In this document: one piece after another, positions 9,295 to 19,936 of the stretch
Numbering within the stretch: position 1 is the first letter of the stretch
Layout of the letters: the number at the start of each line of letters is the position of its first letter
Assembly (NCBI GenBank): GCA_041488295.1
Contig: JBGPOZ010000034.1
Location: 1 to 28,419 of the forward strand
Direction of reading: 5' to 3'
Length of the DNA stretch: 28,419 bases
DNA from: URHD0088 sp041488295
GTDB lineage: Bacteria; Pseudomonadota; Alphaproteobacteria; ATCC43930; CGMCC-115725
Program-made: the position numbers and the translations under genes
The notes under the pieces: generated by a model
Database searches by the model: none
The model's input: the letters and a program-made list of their open reading frames with translations, nothing else
Told to the model about the DNA's origin: nothing

Positions 9295-9326
9295 TGATCT
9301 CCTCTCCCCTGGGGGAGAGGAGATCA
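9295..9326. terminator. Perfect 15-base-pair palindrome between convergent genes
   Basis: The arms TGATCTCCTCTCCCC (9295-9309) and its exact complement (9312-9326) are separated by two bases. It lies in the 63-base gap between the convergent secreted-protein gene and coaD, so it can serve as a hairpin for both transcripts. There is no long T-run on either side. The CTCTCCCC/GGGGAGAG core ties it to the other intergenic palindromes in this window. Confidence 0.7.
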
Positions 9327-9330
9327 TGCC

Positions 9331-9864
9331 TCAGCGTTTCCCCGTCGTGGCGCCTGGGGCCAAGGACGCGAAGCGCGCCTGGAGGCGCTTTGCGACCGTG
9401 GGACTGACGAAATGCGAGACCTCGCCGCCGAGCGAGCCGATCTCCTTGACGAAGCGCGAGGAGATGAACTGATAGCGGTCGTTCGCCATGAGGAAGACGG
9501 TCTCGATCTTGGGATTGAGGCGCGCGTTCATCCCCGCCATCTGAAATTCATATTCGAAATCGGAGACGGCGCGGAGGCCGCGGATGATGATCGCGGCATG
9601 GACCGACATGGCGAAATGCATGAGGAGATTGTCGAAGGCACGCACCTCGACGCGTTCGCTGAGGCCGTTGTCCTGCGCCGCGACCTCCTCGCGCACGATC
9701 TCGACGCGCTCCTCGGTCGAGAAGATCGGCCCCTTGCCGGCATTGCGCGCGACGCCGATGACGAGGCGGTCGACGAGCCGCGATGCGCGGACGATGATGT
9801 CCATATGCCCGTTGGTGATCGGGTCGAAAGTGCCGGGATATACCCCCACCCGCGTCTTGGCCAT
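9331..9864 (-). CDS. coaD: Phosphopantetheine adenylyltransferase
   Basis: CoaD transfers AMP from ATP to 4'-phosphopantetheine, the penultimate step of coenzyme A synthesis. The 177-residue protein has the nucleotidyltransferase motif TNGH (17-20) in PGTFDPITNGH, the phosphopantetheine-side stretch MHFAMSVHAAIIIRGLRAVSDFEYE, and the ISSRF motif (134-138). Length is typical, with a short extra basic tail. It follows gyrA by 29 bases on the same strand, a pairing common in alphaproteobacteria, so it is probably read from the gyrA promoter. The gene ends at a perfect palindrome shared with the convergent gene. Confidence 0.97.
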   Translation of the reverse strand: MAKTRVGVYPGTFDPITNGHMDIIVRASRLVDRLVIGVARNAGKGPIFSTEERVEIVREEVAAQDNGLSERVEVRAFDNLLMHFAMSVHAAIIIRGLRAVSDFEYEFQMAGMNARLNPKIETVFLMANDRYQFISSRFVKEIGSLGGEVSHFVSPTVAKRLQARFASLAPGATTGKR

Positions 9865-9893
9865 CGCTCAATCCCCCTTTTGTCGACCGGCCC

Positions 9894-12716
<2,823 letters not shown>

Positions 12717-13021
12717 ATCGCTACTCTAAATTGGGCTCGAACGGACCGCGGATAAGAGAAACGCTGGCGCATGCGGCCAGCGTTTTCTCCTGGCAGCCAA
12801 CTTAGAGCATTTCGCGATTGCGAACAACGGATTCGAGCCCGATCCGAGCCGCTCCGCGATGAGTCCCGGTATGATCGGCGTGCCGCGCGATTCCCGCCCA
12901 AATCAGCCATCGTGTTTCTCGATGCGTGTCACAAAAAAGTCACAGGACGCTCAACCTATCTCAACCTGCGATCATGGTACTGTGGCTCAGGTTCTAGTAC
13001 GCGCGATTGGGAGCCCAAGAG
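12717..13021. other. Divergent intergenic region between gyrA and the His/Asp-repeat gene
   Basis: This 305-base region must carry promoters for both neighbours. It contains the gyrA leader hairpin (12756-12789), a near-palindrome TTCGCGATTGCGAA (12811-12824) and two GTCACA direct repeats 11 bases apart (12928-12933 and 12939-12944) flanking an A-run. No RNA gene or convincing coding frame was found. I could not assign a confident -35/-10 pair for either gene. Confidence 0.6.
12756..12789 (-). promoter_or_regulatory. Hairpin in the gyrA leader
   Basis: GAGAAACGCTGGC (12756-12768) pairs with GCCAGCGTTTTCTC (12776-12789) through 13 base pairs with a one-base bulge and a seven-base loop. On the gyrA strand it ends about 40 bases before the TTG start. 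No gene upstream on that strand needs terminating, so an attenuator, mRNA-stability or supercoiling-responsive element is possible. Its function is not shown. Confidence 0.5.
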
Positions 13022-13759
13022 ATGCCCACGATCATTTCCCGCCTTGCCGTGTTCGGCCTCGGTTTCGCTCTTGCCCTCTTTCTCCAGCCCGGGGGCTCGT
13101 CCGGCTTCGGCCCGACCGTTGCGTTCGCTAAGGGTGGTGGCGGCGGTGGTGAAGGCTCCGGGGGCCACGGCTCCGCCGATCACGCCGATCATGGCGTCGG
13201 GCAAGGTGCGGAAGCCGCCGATCACACCGCCGGCCATCGCGGCGTCGATCACGACAATCATCTCGGCCGGCACGACAAGGATGATCACTTCGGCCGGCAC
13301 GACAAGGATGATCATCGCGGCCGGCATGATCTGGCGCGGCATGACCGCGACGATCATCGCGGCCGGCACGATCTCGCTCGGCATGACCGCGACGATCATC
13401 GCGGCCGGCATGATCTGGCGCGGCATGACCGGGACGATCATCTCGGCCGGCACGATAGGCACGATCATTTCGCCTGGCATGATCGGGACAACGACAAGAA
13501 GGGCTCGATCGCGAGCAAGCTCGGCGGGCTCAACGCCGCGCATGCTTCGCAGACCGCGCGCAACCACGCGGCACCGAATTCGCGCGTCGGTCACCTCGCC
13601 GCCTACCAAGACGCGATCAAGCGGGCGGACGCCATCTCCAATCCGCAGCAGCGGGCCGCCGCGATCGCCCGTGCCAACGCGCAGCTCGCCGCCGTTTCCA
13701 ACAAGCCGGTGACGCCCGCCGTCGTCGCGCAGGTCAACGAGCTTCAGAGCCGCGAGTAG
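13022..13759 (+). CDS. Secreted His/Asp-repeat protein, putative metal binding
   Basis: The 245-residue protein has a signal peptide (about 1-36, ending VAFA), a Gly-rich link, a His/Asp-rich repeat (about 50-155) and a helical C-terminal domain beginning SKLGGLNAAHAS. I count 24 His and 26 Asp between residues 49 and 154, and no cysteine. The repeat has two nine-residue units (RHDKDDHFG type) and then three 14-residue units of the form GRHDLARHDRDDHR. Such density suggests binding of divalent metal in the periplasm or outside the cell, which is inference. The C-terminal domain resembles that of other Gly/His-rich alphaproteobacterial hypotheticals. The ATG at 13022 has GGGAG eight bases upstream; a TTG at 13007 would overlap that site and is rejected. 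It is divergent from gyrA. Confidence 0.8.
   Translation: MPTIISRLAVFGLGFALALFLQPGGSSGFGPTVAFAKGGGGGGEGSGGHGSADHADHGVGQGAEAADHTAGHRGVDHDNHLGRHDKDDHFGRHDKDDHRGRHDLARHDRDDHRGRHDLARHDRDDHRGRHDLARHDRDDHLGRHDRHDHFAWHDRDNDKKGSIASKLGGLNAAHASQTARNHAAPNSRVGHLAAYQDAIKRADAISNPQQRAAAIARANAQLAAVSNKPVTPAVVAQVNELQSRE
13268..13483 (+). repeat. In-frame tandem repeat coding for His/Asp units
   Basis: The DNA repeats with a 27-base period at the start, then a 42-base period in three units starting near 13319, 13361 and 13403, followed by degenerate copies. GGCCGGCATGATCTGG- and GACGATCATCGCGG-type blocks recur. Differences between units are largely silent or His/Asp preserving, so the protein repeat is under selection. 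Unit number may vary between strains. Confidence 0.8.
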
Positions 13760-13807
13760 AACGGCCGGCACGGCGCCGGCAAGGAATAAGCAGTTAGAGC
13801 GCCGCCC

Positions 13808-14314
13808 CTAGAACGGAATCTCGTCGTCGAGGTCAGGACCCGGCGGTCGCCGCTCGGCCCGGCCGCCACCGCCGCCCGAGCCGCCACCGGAACCGAAGCC
13901 GCCGCCGCTTCCGCCTTCATCGGGCTCGGAGCTGCCGCCCCCGCCGCCACCCCCGCCTTCGCCTTTGCCATCGAGCATCGTCAGCTCGCCGCGGAAGCGT
14001 TGCAGCACGATTTCGGTCGAGTACTTTTCGACGCCGCTCTGATCGGTCCATTTGCGCGTCTGGAGCGCGCCCTCGACATAGATCTTCGAGCCCTTCCGCA
14101 GATATTGCTCGGCGATTTTCACGAGATTCTCGTTGAAGATGACGATGCGGTGCCACTCGGTCTTTTCACGCCGCTCGCCGGTATTCTTGTCGCGCCAGCT
14201 CTCGGATGTCGCGAGCGACAGATTGGCGACGCGCGTCCCATCCTGAGTCGAGCGGATTTCCGGGTCGCGGCCGAGATTGCCGACGAGAATGACCTTGTTG
14301 ACGCTGCCAGCCAC
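13808..14314 (-). CDS. ssb: Single-stranded DNA-binding protein
   Basis: The 168-residue SSB has an N-terminal OB-fold (about 4-110; MAGSVNKVILVGNLGRDPE, with TEWHRIV and YLRKGSKIYVEG), a Gly/Ser-rich linker (about 117-155) and the acidic interaction tip DDEIPF (163-168) that recruits replication and repair partners. The ATG at 14314 has a GAGGAGGAG Shine-Dalgarno. It is divergent from the S1C protease gene, and uvrA lies about 1.7 kb away on the other strand. In many proteobacteria ssb and uvrA are direct neighbours, so two genes have come between them here. Confidence 0.97.
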   Translation of the reverse strand: MAGSVNKVILVGNLGRDPEIRSTQDGTRVANLSLATSESWRDKNTGERREKTEWHRIVIFNENLVKIAEQYLRKGSKIYVEGALQTRKWTDQSGVEKYSTEIVLQRFRGELTMLDGKGEGGGGGGGGSSEPDEGGSGGGFGSGGGSGGGGGRAERRPPGPDLDDEIPF

Positions 14315-14367
14315 GCGAACCTCCTCCTCGAACGAATTTCTGCCATTCTATCGTCATGCGCCGCCGC

Positions 14368-14400
14368 ATGCGAGGGCGGCGCGCGATGCAGCCCTCGCAT
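14368..14400. promoter_or_regulatory. Perfect 10-base inverted repeat between ssb and the protease gene
   Basis: ATGCGAGGGC (14368-14377) is exactly complementary to GCCCTCGCAT (14391-14400), with 13 bases between. It lies in the 147-base divergent gap, about 54 bases from the ssb start and 62 from the protease start. It could be a dimer-binding operator or a leader hairpin. I know of no regulator with this site. Confidence 0.45.
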
Positions 14401-14461
14401 CTGGAGCCGGACACCCCGGCGCACCATCTATGACACCTCTGACAACCGCAACCGGGATTTT

Positions 14462-15502
14462 ATGACCCTCATCTCTTCGCTCGAACCCGCCAATGATGCG
14501 ACGCTGCGATCGGACACCGCGGAGCGTGAGGCACCGTCATCGCCGCCGAGCGAGGGCGACATTCTCGACGCCTACTCGCGTGCCGTTATCGGCGCGGTCG
14601 AGACGGTCGGACCGGCGGTCGTCCATCTGCAGATCGAAGGAGCTTCCGGCCGGGCGGGGAGCGGCTCCGGGATCGTCTTCACGCCCGACGGCTACCTCCT
14701 CACCAACAGCCACGTCATCGCCGCCGGCGGCAAGGCGCAGCGGATCACCGCGACCTTCCCAGACGGGCGCTCCTCGGCGGCAAGCGTCGTCGGCGACGAC
14801 CCCGACACCGATCTTGCGGTGCTGCGCCTCCATGGCGACGCGCCGGCGACGGCGCGGCTCGGCGATTCGCGCCGCCTCAAGGTCGGCCAGCTCGTCATCG
14901 CCATCGGCAATCCGCTCGGCTTTCAATGCACGGTGACGGCCGGCGTCGTCAGCGCGCTCGGCCGCTCGCTGCGCGCCCGCTCGGGCCGCCTCATCGACAG
15001 CGTCATCCAGACGGACGCGGCGCTCAATCCCGGCAATTCCGGCGGACCGCTGGTGACGTCGGACGGCAGCGTCGTCGGCATCAACACCGCGATCATCGCG
15101 ATGGCGCAAGGGATCTGCTTCTCGATCTCGGCGAACACGGTCGAGTTCGTGGCATCCCGCCTCATCCGCGACGGCCGCATCCGCCGCTGCTATATCGGCG
15201 TCGCCGGCCAGAACGTGCCGTTGCCGCGCCGCGTCGTGCGCTTTCACGAGCTCGCCCGGGAAAGCGGCGTCCGCGTCCAATCGACGGCGGAGGATGGCGC
15301 GGCGCGCGCCGCCGGACTGCTCAGTGGCGACATCATCGTCGAGCTCGACGGCCGAGCGATCGGCGACGTCGACGACCTGCACCGGCTGATGACCGAGGAG
15401 CGGGTGGGCGCGGCGATCCCCATGACGATCCTGCGCGGCGCGCAGAAACGCTCGCTGGTCGTGGTGCCGAGGGAGATCCGGCCGGACACGGCGCGCGGTT
15501 GA
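14462..15502 (+). CDS. HtrA-like S1C serine protease with PDZ domain, no signal peptide seen
   Basis: The 346-residue protein has a trypsin-like domain (about 35-240) with the triad H84 (LLTNSHVIAAG), D117 (DPDTDLAVLRL) and S193 (NPGNSGGPL), then a single PDZ domain (about 250-340; GLLSGDIIVELDGRAIGDVDD). DegS/DegP-type relatives are exported or membrane-anchored; here the N-terminal 35 residues are polar and Ser/Pro-rich, with no hydrophobic stretch. Either it works in the cytoplasm or the true start differs. The frame is open upstream to 14000, but that stretch lies opposite ssb and shows no signal sequence. The ATG at 14462 is preceded only by a weak GGGA. It is followed 46 bases later by a small exported protein gene on the same strand. 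Confidence 0.85.
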   Translation: MTLISSLEPANDATLRSDTAEREAPSSPPSEGDILDAYSRAVIGAVETVGPAVVHLQIEGASGRAGSGSGIVFTPDGYLLTNSHVIAAGGKAQRITATFPDGRSSAASVVGDDPDTDLAVLRLHGDAPATARLGDSRRLKVGQLVIAIGNPLGFQCTVTAGVVSALGRSLRARSGRLIDSVIQTDAALNPGNSGGPLVTSDGSVVGINTAIIAMAQGICFSISANTVEFVASRLIRDGRIRRCYIGVAGQNVPLPRRVVRFHELARESGVRVQSTAEDGAARAAGLLSGDIIVELDGRAIGDVDDLHRLMTEERVGAAIPMTILRGAQKRSLVVVPREIRPDTARG

Positions 15503-15548
15503 TCCGAATCACGTTAAGCTGGCCGAGTCGGTCGGGCGAGGAGGGATG

Positions 15549-15920
15549 ATGAAACGCGGTGTTGTCATGATTGCGGCGCTCGTGTTTACGATCGCGACGG
15601 AGTCCCGCGCGCAGACCGGCGCCGCTTCGGGGCAGGGCGCGCCCGGGCCGCGCAGTACGAAGATCGAGGCTTGCGCCAACCTGCTGCCGAAAGGATCGCC
15701 GAAGATCGAGGCGAACTATCGCCTTGATATGAACCCCGACGCGACAGTTCGTGCCGCGACCCTTCTCGAACCCGAGAAGATCGGCGGTCCCGCTTACCGC
15801 ACCGCCGCAGAATGCATCCGCAAAGCGCTCCTCACCGGCGGCTCGCTCAACCTTCCGAAGGATACTTACGAGCAATGGAAGACCTTGACGGTCGCGGTCG
15901 ACATTGCGCCGCAGAAGTGA
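15549..15920 (+). CDS. Small exported protein resembling a TolA/TonB C-terminal domain
   Basis: The 123-residue product has a signal peptide (MKRGVVMIAALVFTIATESRA, cleavage near A-QT), then about 100 residues with one C...C pair (CANLLPKG and AECIRKAL). The layout of a strand with NPDATV, a helix YRTAAECIRKALL, and a closing LPKDTYEQWKTLTVAVD resembles the TolA/TonB C-terminal fold as it occurs in alphaproteobacterial TolA. There is no membrane anchor or long spacer, so it would be a free periplasmic domain. Two adjacent ATGs exist (15546 and 15549); the second has better spacing from AGGAGG. It may form an operon with the S1C protease. The family call is by eye and moderate. Confidence 0.72.
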   Translation: MKRGVVMIAALVFTIATESRAQTGAASGQGAPGPRSTKIEACANLLPKGSPKIEANYRLDMNPDATVRAATLLEPEKIGGPAYRTAAECIRKALLTGGSLNLPKDTYEQWKTLTVAVDIAPQK

Positions 15921-15967
15921 AGGGCGCCTCAATGTGATGCGGCTTGACCCCATAGCCCCCCACCCTA

Positions 15968-15994
15968 CCCTCCCCCGCAACGGGCGAGGGTTTT
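15968..15994 (+). terminator. Rho-independent terminator after the TolA-C-like gene
   Basis: CCCTC and CCCG (15968-15972, 15974-15977) pair with CGGG and GAGGG (15981-15984, 15986-15990) around a CAA loop with one internal mismatch, followed by TTTT (15991-15994). It has the same C-rich, GCAA-like design as the other intergenic palindromes. It separates the small exported protein gene from uvrA. Confidence 0.7.
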
Positions 15995-16045
15995 AAGCAG
16001 AGTCCCGAGTCGCATTTCCCCCCTCCATTGGCTATACCTTGCCCC

Positions 16046-18910
16046 ATGCAGTTCATTCGGGTGCGCGGCGCGCGCGAGCACAACCTCAAGAACATCGACG
16101 TCGACATGCCGCGCGACAGCCTCGTCGTCATCACGGGGCTGTCGGGCTCGGGCAAATCGTCGCTCGCCTTCGACACGATCTATGCCGAGGGCCAGCGCCG
16201 CTATGTCGAGAGTCTTTCAGCCTATGCGCGGCAATTCCTCGAGTTGATGCAGAAGCCCGACGTCGATTCGATCGAAGGGCTTTCCCCGGCGATCTCGATC
16301 GAGCAGAAGACGACTTCGAAGAACCCGCGCTCGACCGTCGGCACGGTGACCGAGATCTACGACTATATGCGGCTTCTCTTCGCCCGCATCGGCGTCCCCT
16401 ACTCGCCGGCGACCGGGTTGCCGATCGAGAGCCAGACCGTCTCGCAGATGGTCGACCGCATCCTCGCCATGCCCGAAGGGGCGCGGCTCTACCTCCTCGC
16501 GCCGATCATCCGCGGCCGCAAGGGCGAGTATCGCAAGGAACTGGCCGATCTGCAGAAGCGCGGCTTCCAGCGCGTCAAGATCGACGGCACCATGATGGAG
16601 ATCGACGAGGCGCCGGGTCTCAACAAAGGCAAGGGCCTCGACAAGAAGCTGAAGCATGACATCGAGGTCGTCGTCGACCGCATCGTCGTGCGCGAAGGGC
16701 TCGGCAACCGCCTCGCCGATTCGATCGAGACGGCGTTGGGGCTCGCCGACGGTATCATGATCGCCGAGAACGCCGATCATGGCGAGCGCACGACCTTCTC
16801 GGCGAAATTCGCCTGCCCCGTCTCCGGTTTCACAATTTCGGAGATCGAGCCCCGGCTCTTCTCGTTCAACAATCCCTATGGCGCCTGCCCCGCCTGCGAC
16901 GGGCTCGGCACCAAGCTCTATTTCGATCCCGATCTCGTCATCGCCGACGAGCGGCTCTCGCTCCATGAGGGCGTCATCGCGCCCTGGGCGAAATCATCCT
17001 CGCAATACTACGTCCAGACGCTCGAGAGCATCGCCCGGCACTTCAAGATCAGCATGCACGAGCCATGGCGCGAGCTCGACGAGAAGGTGCGCAACACCGT
17101 CCTCTTCGGCTCCGGCGGCGAGCCGATCACGATGAAATACGATGACGGCCTCAGAAGCTACAACACGAACCGGCCGTTCGAGGGCGTCGTCACCAACATG
17201 GAGCGGCGCTATCGCGAGACCGACAGCGCGTGGGTGCGCGAGGAGCTGGGGCGCTATCAAAGCAGCAAGACCTGCGAGGTGTGCCGCGGCGCACGCCTCA
17301 AGCCCGAGGCGCTTGCCGTCAAGATCGGCGGCAAGACGATCAGCGAGGTCGCCGAGATGTCGATCTCGGCGGCGGGCGAGTGGTTCACCCGGCTCGACGA
17401 CACCCTCTCGGCAAAGCATCTCGAGATCGCCCAGCGCATCCTGAAGGAGATCAACGAGCGCCTGGGGTTTTTGAAGAATGTCGGCCTCGACTATCTGACC
17501 CTGATGCGCGCCTCGGCCACTTTGTCGGGCGGCGAGAGTCAGCGCATCCGCCTTGCCTCGCAGATCGGCTCCGGCCTCACCGGCGTCCTCTACGTGCTCG
17601 ACGAGCCGTCGATCGGCCTTCATCAACGCGACAATGCGCGGCTCTTGAAGACCTTGGAGCGGCTGCGCGATCTCGGCAACACGGTGATCGTCGTCGAGCA
17701 TGACGAGGAGGCGATCCGCAGCGCCGACTACCTGATCGACATGGGGCCGGCGGCGGGCGTCCATGGCGGCAAGGTCGTGGCTTCCGGCCGCCCCGAAGTC
17801 GTCATGGCCAGCCCCGACAGCATCACCGGACAATATCTGACCGGCATGCGGCAGATCGCCATACCGAACCGGCGGCGGAGCGGCCATAAGGGCCAGACGA
17901 TCGGCATCGTCAACGCCCGGGCCAACAATCTGCAGAACGTCTCGGTCACGGTGCCGCTCGGCACCTTCACCTGCGTCACCGGCGTCTCGGGCGGCGGCAA
18001 GTCGACGCTCATCATCGAGACGCTCTACAAGGCGCTGACGCGCGCCCTCAACGGCTCGCGCGAGCAGCCGGGCGCGCATGACAAGATCGAGGGCGTCGAG
18101 CTCCTCGACAAGATCGTCGACATCGACCAGTCGCCGATCGGACGGACGCCGCGCTCCAACCCCGCGACATACACCGGCTGCTTCACGCCGATGCGCGACT
18201 GGTTCGCCGGCCTCCCCGAATCGAAGGAGCGCGGCTACGCGCCGGGGCGCTTCTCGTTCAACGTCAAGGGCGGGCGCTGCGAAGCCTGCCAGGGCGACGG
18301 CGTCATCAAGATCGAGATGCACTTCCTGCCCGACGTCTACGTCCAGTGCGACGTCTGCAAGGGCAAGCGCTACAACCGCGAGACGCTCGAAGTCGCCTTC
18401 AAGGGCAAGTCGATCGCCGACGTGCTCGACATGACCGTCGATGAAGGCGCCGATTTCTTCCGCGCCGTGCCGGGGATCCGCGACAAGCTCGTGACCCTGC
18501 AGCGCGTCGGGCTCGGCTACATTCATGTCGGCCAGCCGGCGACGACGCTCTCGGGCGGCGAGGCGCAGCGCGTCAAGCTGGCGAAGGAGCTGTCGCGGCG
18601 CGCCACCGGACGCACGCTCTACATTCTCGACGAGCCGACGACCGGGCTCCATTTCGAGGATGTGCGCAAGCTTCTCGAAGTGCTCCACACCTTGGTCGAC
18701 ACCGGCAATACGGTACTCGTCATCGAGCACAATCTCGAAGTCATCAAGACCGCCGATTGGATCATCGATCTCGGACCCGAAGGCGGCGCGGGCGGCGGCC
18801 GCATCGTCGCGACGGGGACGCCGGAGGCGGTTGCGGAGACGGAGGAGAGCTATACCGGGCAGTATCTGCGCCCCTACCTCAGACGGCGCTTGCAGAAGTT
18901 GCGGGCGTGA
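16046..18910 (+). CDS. uvrA: Excinuclease ABC subunit A
   Basis: The 954-residue UvrA is the damage-sensing ATPase of nucleotide excision repair. It has two ABC modules: Walker A GLSGSGKSS (31-39) with signature LSGGESQR and Walker B VLDEPSIGLH, then GVSGGGKST with LSGGEAQR and ILDEPTTGLH. The C-terminal zinc finger is complete (CEAC...CDVC). The first zinc finger has C257, C281 and C284, but S260 replaces the second cysteine, which I believe is usual in alphaproteobacteria. The ATG at 16046 matches the family start; a TTG at 16028 is rejected. No Shine-Dalgarno precedes it; a TATACC element at 16033-16038 lies so close that the message may be leaderless. I found no GAAC-N7-GAAC LexA box upstream. 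The stop overlaps the next gene's GTG. Confidence 0.98.
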   Translation: MQFIRVRGAREHNLKNIDVDMPRDSLVVITGLSGSGKSSLAFDTIYAEGQRRYVESLSAYARQFLELMQKPDVDSIEGLSPAISIEQKTTSKNPRSTVGTVTEIYDYMRLLFARIGVPYSPATGLPIESQTVSQMVDRILAMPEGARLYLLAPIIRGRKGEYRKELADLQKRGFQRVKIDGTMMEIDEAPGLNKGKGLDKKLKHDIEVVVDRIVVREGLGNRLADSIETALGLADGIMIAENADHGERTTFSAKFACPVSGFTISEIEPRLFSFNNPYGACPACDGLGTKLYFDPDLVIADERLSLHEGVIAPWAKSSSQYYVQTLESIARHFKISMHEPWRELDEKVRNTVLFGSGGEPITMKYDDGLRSYNTNRPFEGVVTNMERRYRETDSAWVREELGRYQSSKTCEVCRGARLKPEALAVKIGGKTISEVAEMSISAAGEWFTRLDDTLSAKHLEIAQRILKEINERLGFLKNVGLDYLTLMRASATLSGGESQRIRLASQIGSGLTGVLYVLDEPSIGLHQRDNARLLKTLERLRDLGNTVIVVEHDEEAIRSADYLIDMGPAAGVHGGKVVASGRPEVVMASPDSITGQYLTGMRQIAIPNRRRSGHKGQTIGIVNARANNLQNVSVTVPLGTFTCVTGVSGGGKSTLIIETLYKALTRALNGSREQPGAHDKIEGVELLDKIVDIDQSPIGRTPRSNPATYTGCFTPMRDWFAGLPESKERGYAPGRFSFNVKGGRCEACQGDGVIKIEMHFLPDVYVQCDVCKGKRYNRETLEVAFKGKSIADVLDMTVDEGADFFRAVPGIRDKLVTLQRVGLGYIHVGQPATTLSGGEAQRVKLAKELSRRATGRTLYILDEPTTGLHFEDVRKLLEVLHTLVDTGNTVLVIEHNLEVIKTADWIIDLGPEGGAGGGRIVATGTPEAVAETEESYTGQYLRPYLRRRLQKLRA

Positions 18911-19923
18911 CCTCGCTCTCCCCTGGCTCGGCGGCGAGCAAATCATCGCCCCGCCGCTCCTTTGCGCGGTTTGGCGTCGCAGGTCTCGCGTCGGTCGGCC
19001 TCGCGGTCACGCTCTACCTCATCGCCGATACCGGGTTCGCCGAGGTGGGCGATGCGTTTGCCCGTGCCGGCTGGGGCATCGCGCTCGTTCTTCTCTACGA
19101 CATCATGGCGCTGTCCTGCGCCGGGCTTGCCTGGTGGGCGCTGGTCAATCCCCTGTGGCACGGATCGCCGCCGCTCTTCATCTACCTGCGCTACCTGCGC
19201 GAGGCGATCAACAACATGCTGCCGGTGGCGCAGGTGGGGGGTGATCTCGTCGGCGCGCGGTTGCTGTCCCAGCATGGCCCGCCGGTGAGCCTCGCTCTTG
19301 CCAGCGTCATCGCCGACAAGACGGTCGAGACCTTGGGGCAATTCCTCTTCACCCTTGCCGGGTTCGCGCTCTTCCTCGACCGCAACGGCAATGAAGGCGT
19401 CGGCGCCGGGCTCGGTATCGGCCTGCTGGTGGCGGCCCCCCTCCTTCTCGGCTTCCTCGCCATCCAGAATTCGCGCTTGTTCGCGGCGTTCGAACGATTG
19501 CTGCTGAACCTCGCCGAGCGCATGCAATGGGCGGCGCTCGGCCGCATCGAGGGCATGCACGCAACGCTCGTCGCGCTTTATCGCGAGCCCAAGGGCGTCG
19601 CCGGCAGCTTCGGCTTCCACATGGCGGCGTGGATCGCCGGCGCCGGCCAAGTGTGGCTCGCGCTTTACCTGATGGGCCATCCGATCGGCCTGCGCGACGC
19701 CTTCATTCTGGAGAGCCTGGGCCAAGCGGCGCGGAGCGCGGCCTTTCTCATCCCCGGCGGCCTCGGCGCCCAGGAAGGCGCGCTGATGCTGATCGGCGGG
19801 GCGCTCGGCCTGCCGGCCGATTATGCGCTCGCGCTCTCGCTGATCAAGCGCACGAGCCAGCTCCTGCTCGGAATCCCCTTGCTCGCGAGCTGGCCGTTCT
19901 TCAAAGCCCGTCACGCTGCCTGA
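18907..19923 (+). CDS. HpnL-like / lysylphosphatidylglycerol-synthase TM-family membrane protein
   Basis: The 338-residue protein is polytopic with about eight hydrophobic segments (first at 22-41). The family motif NNMLPVAQVGGDLVGARLL (102-120) and the later PGGLGAQEGALMLIGGALGLP match the UPF0104/LPG-synthase transmembrane family, nearest to HpnL, which is often linked to hopanoid clusters. No hopanoid gene is present here, so the substrate is unknown; a role in lipid or lipid-precursor movement is inference. The catalytic soluble domain of true MprF is absent. The GTG start at 18907 overlaps the uvrA stop as GTGA, so translation is likely coupled, although function with UvrA is not obvious. 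The frame opens further upstream inside uvrA but homology does not. Confidence 0.82.
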   Translation: MTSLSPGSAASKSSPRRSFARFGVAGLASVGLAVTLYLIADTGFAEVGDAFARAGWGIALVLLYDIMALSCAGLAWWALVNPLWHGSPPLFIYLRYLREAINNMLPVAQVGGDLVGARLLSQHGPPVSLALASVIADKTVETLGQFLFTLAGFALFLDRNGNEGVGAGLGIGLLVAAPLLLGFLAIQNSRLFAAFERLLLNLAERMQWAALGRIEGMHATLVALYREPKGVAGSFGFHMAAWIAGAGQVWLALYLMGHPIGLRDAFILESLGQAARSAAFLIPGGLGAQEGALMLIGGALGLPADYALALSLIKRTSQLLLGIPLLASWPFFKARHAA

Positions 19924-19936
19924 GGGCGCGAAACCG

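Noticed and set aside
13319..13444. CRISPR-like direct repeats with a 42-base period
   Set aside because: The units are contiguous, in frame and coding, with no unique spacers.
12956..13771. Minus-strand frame with repeated MPAAMIV-type units opposite the His/Asp-repeat gene
   Set aside because: It only mirrors the tandem repeat. The plus strand has a good ribosome site, a signal peptide and a non-repetitive C-terminal domain.
14317..14333. Paired GAAC resembling an alphaproteobacterial LexA box upstream of ssb
   Set aside because: Spacing is nine bases, not seven, and the stretch between is the ssb Shine-Dalgarno complement.
16028..16046. TTG at 16028 as the uvrA start
   Set aside because: It adds six residues before the conserved UvrA start and overlaps the putative promoter element.
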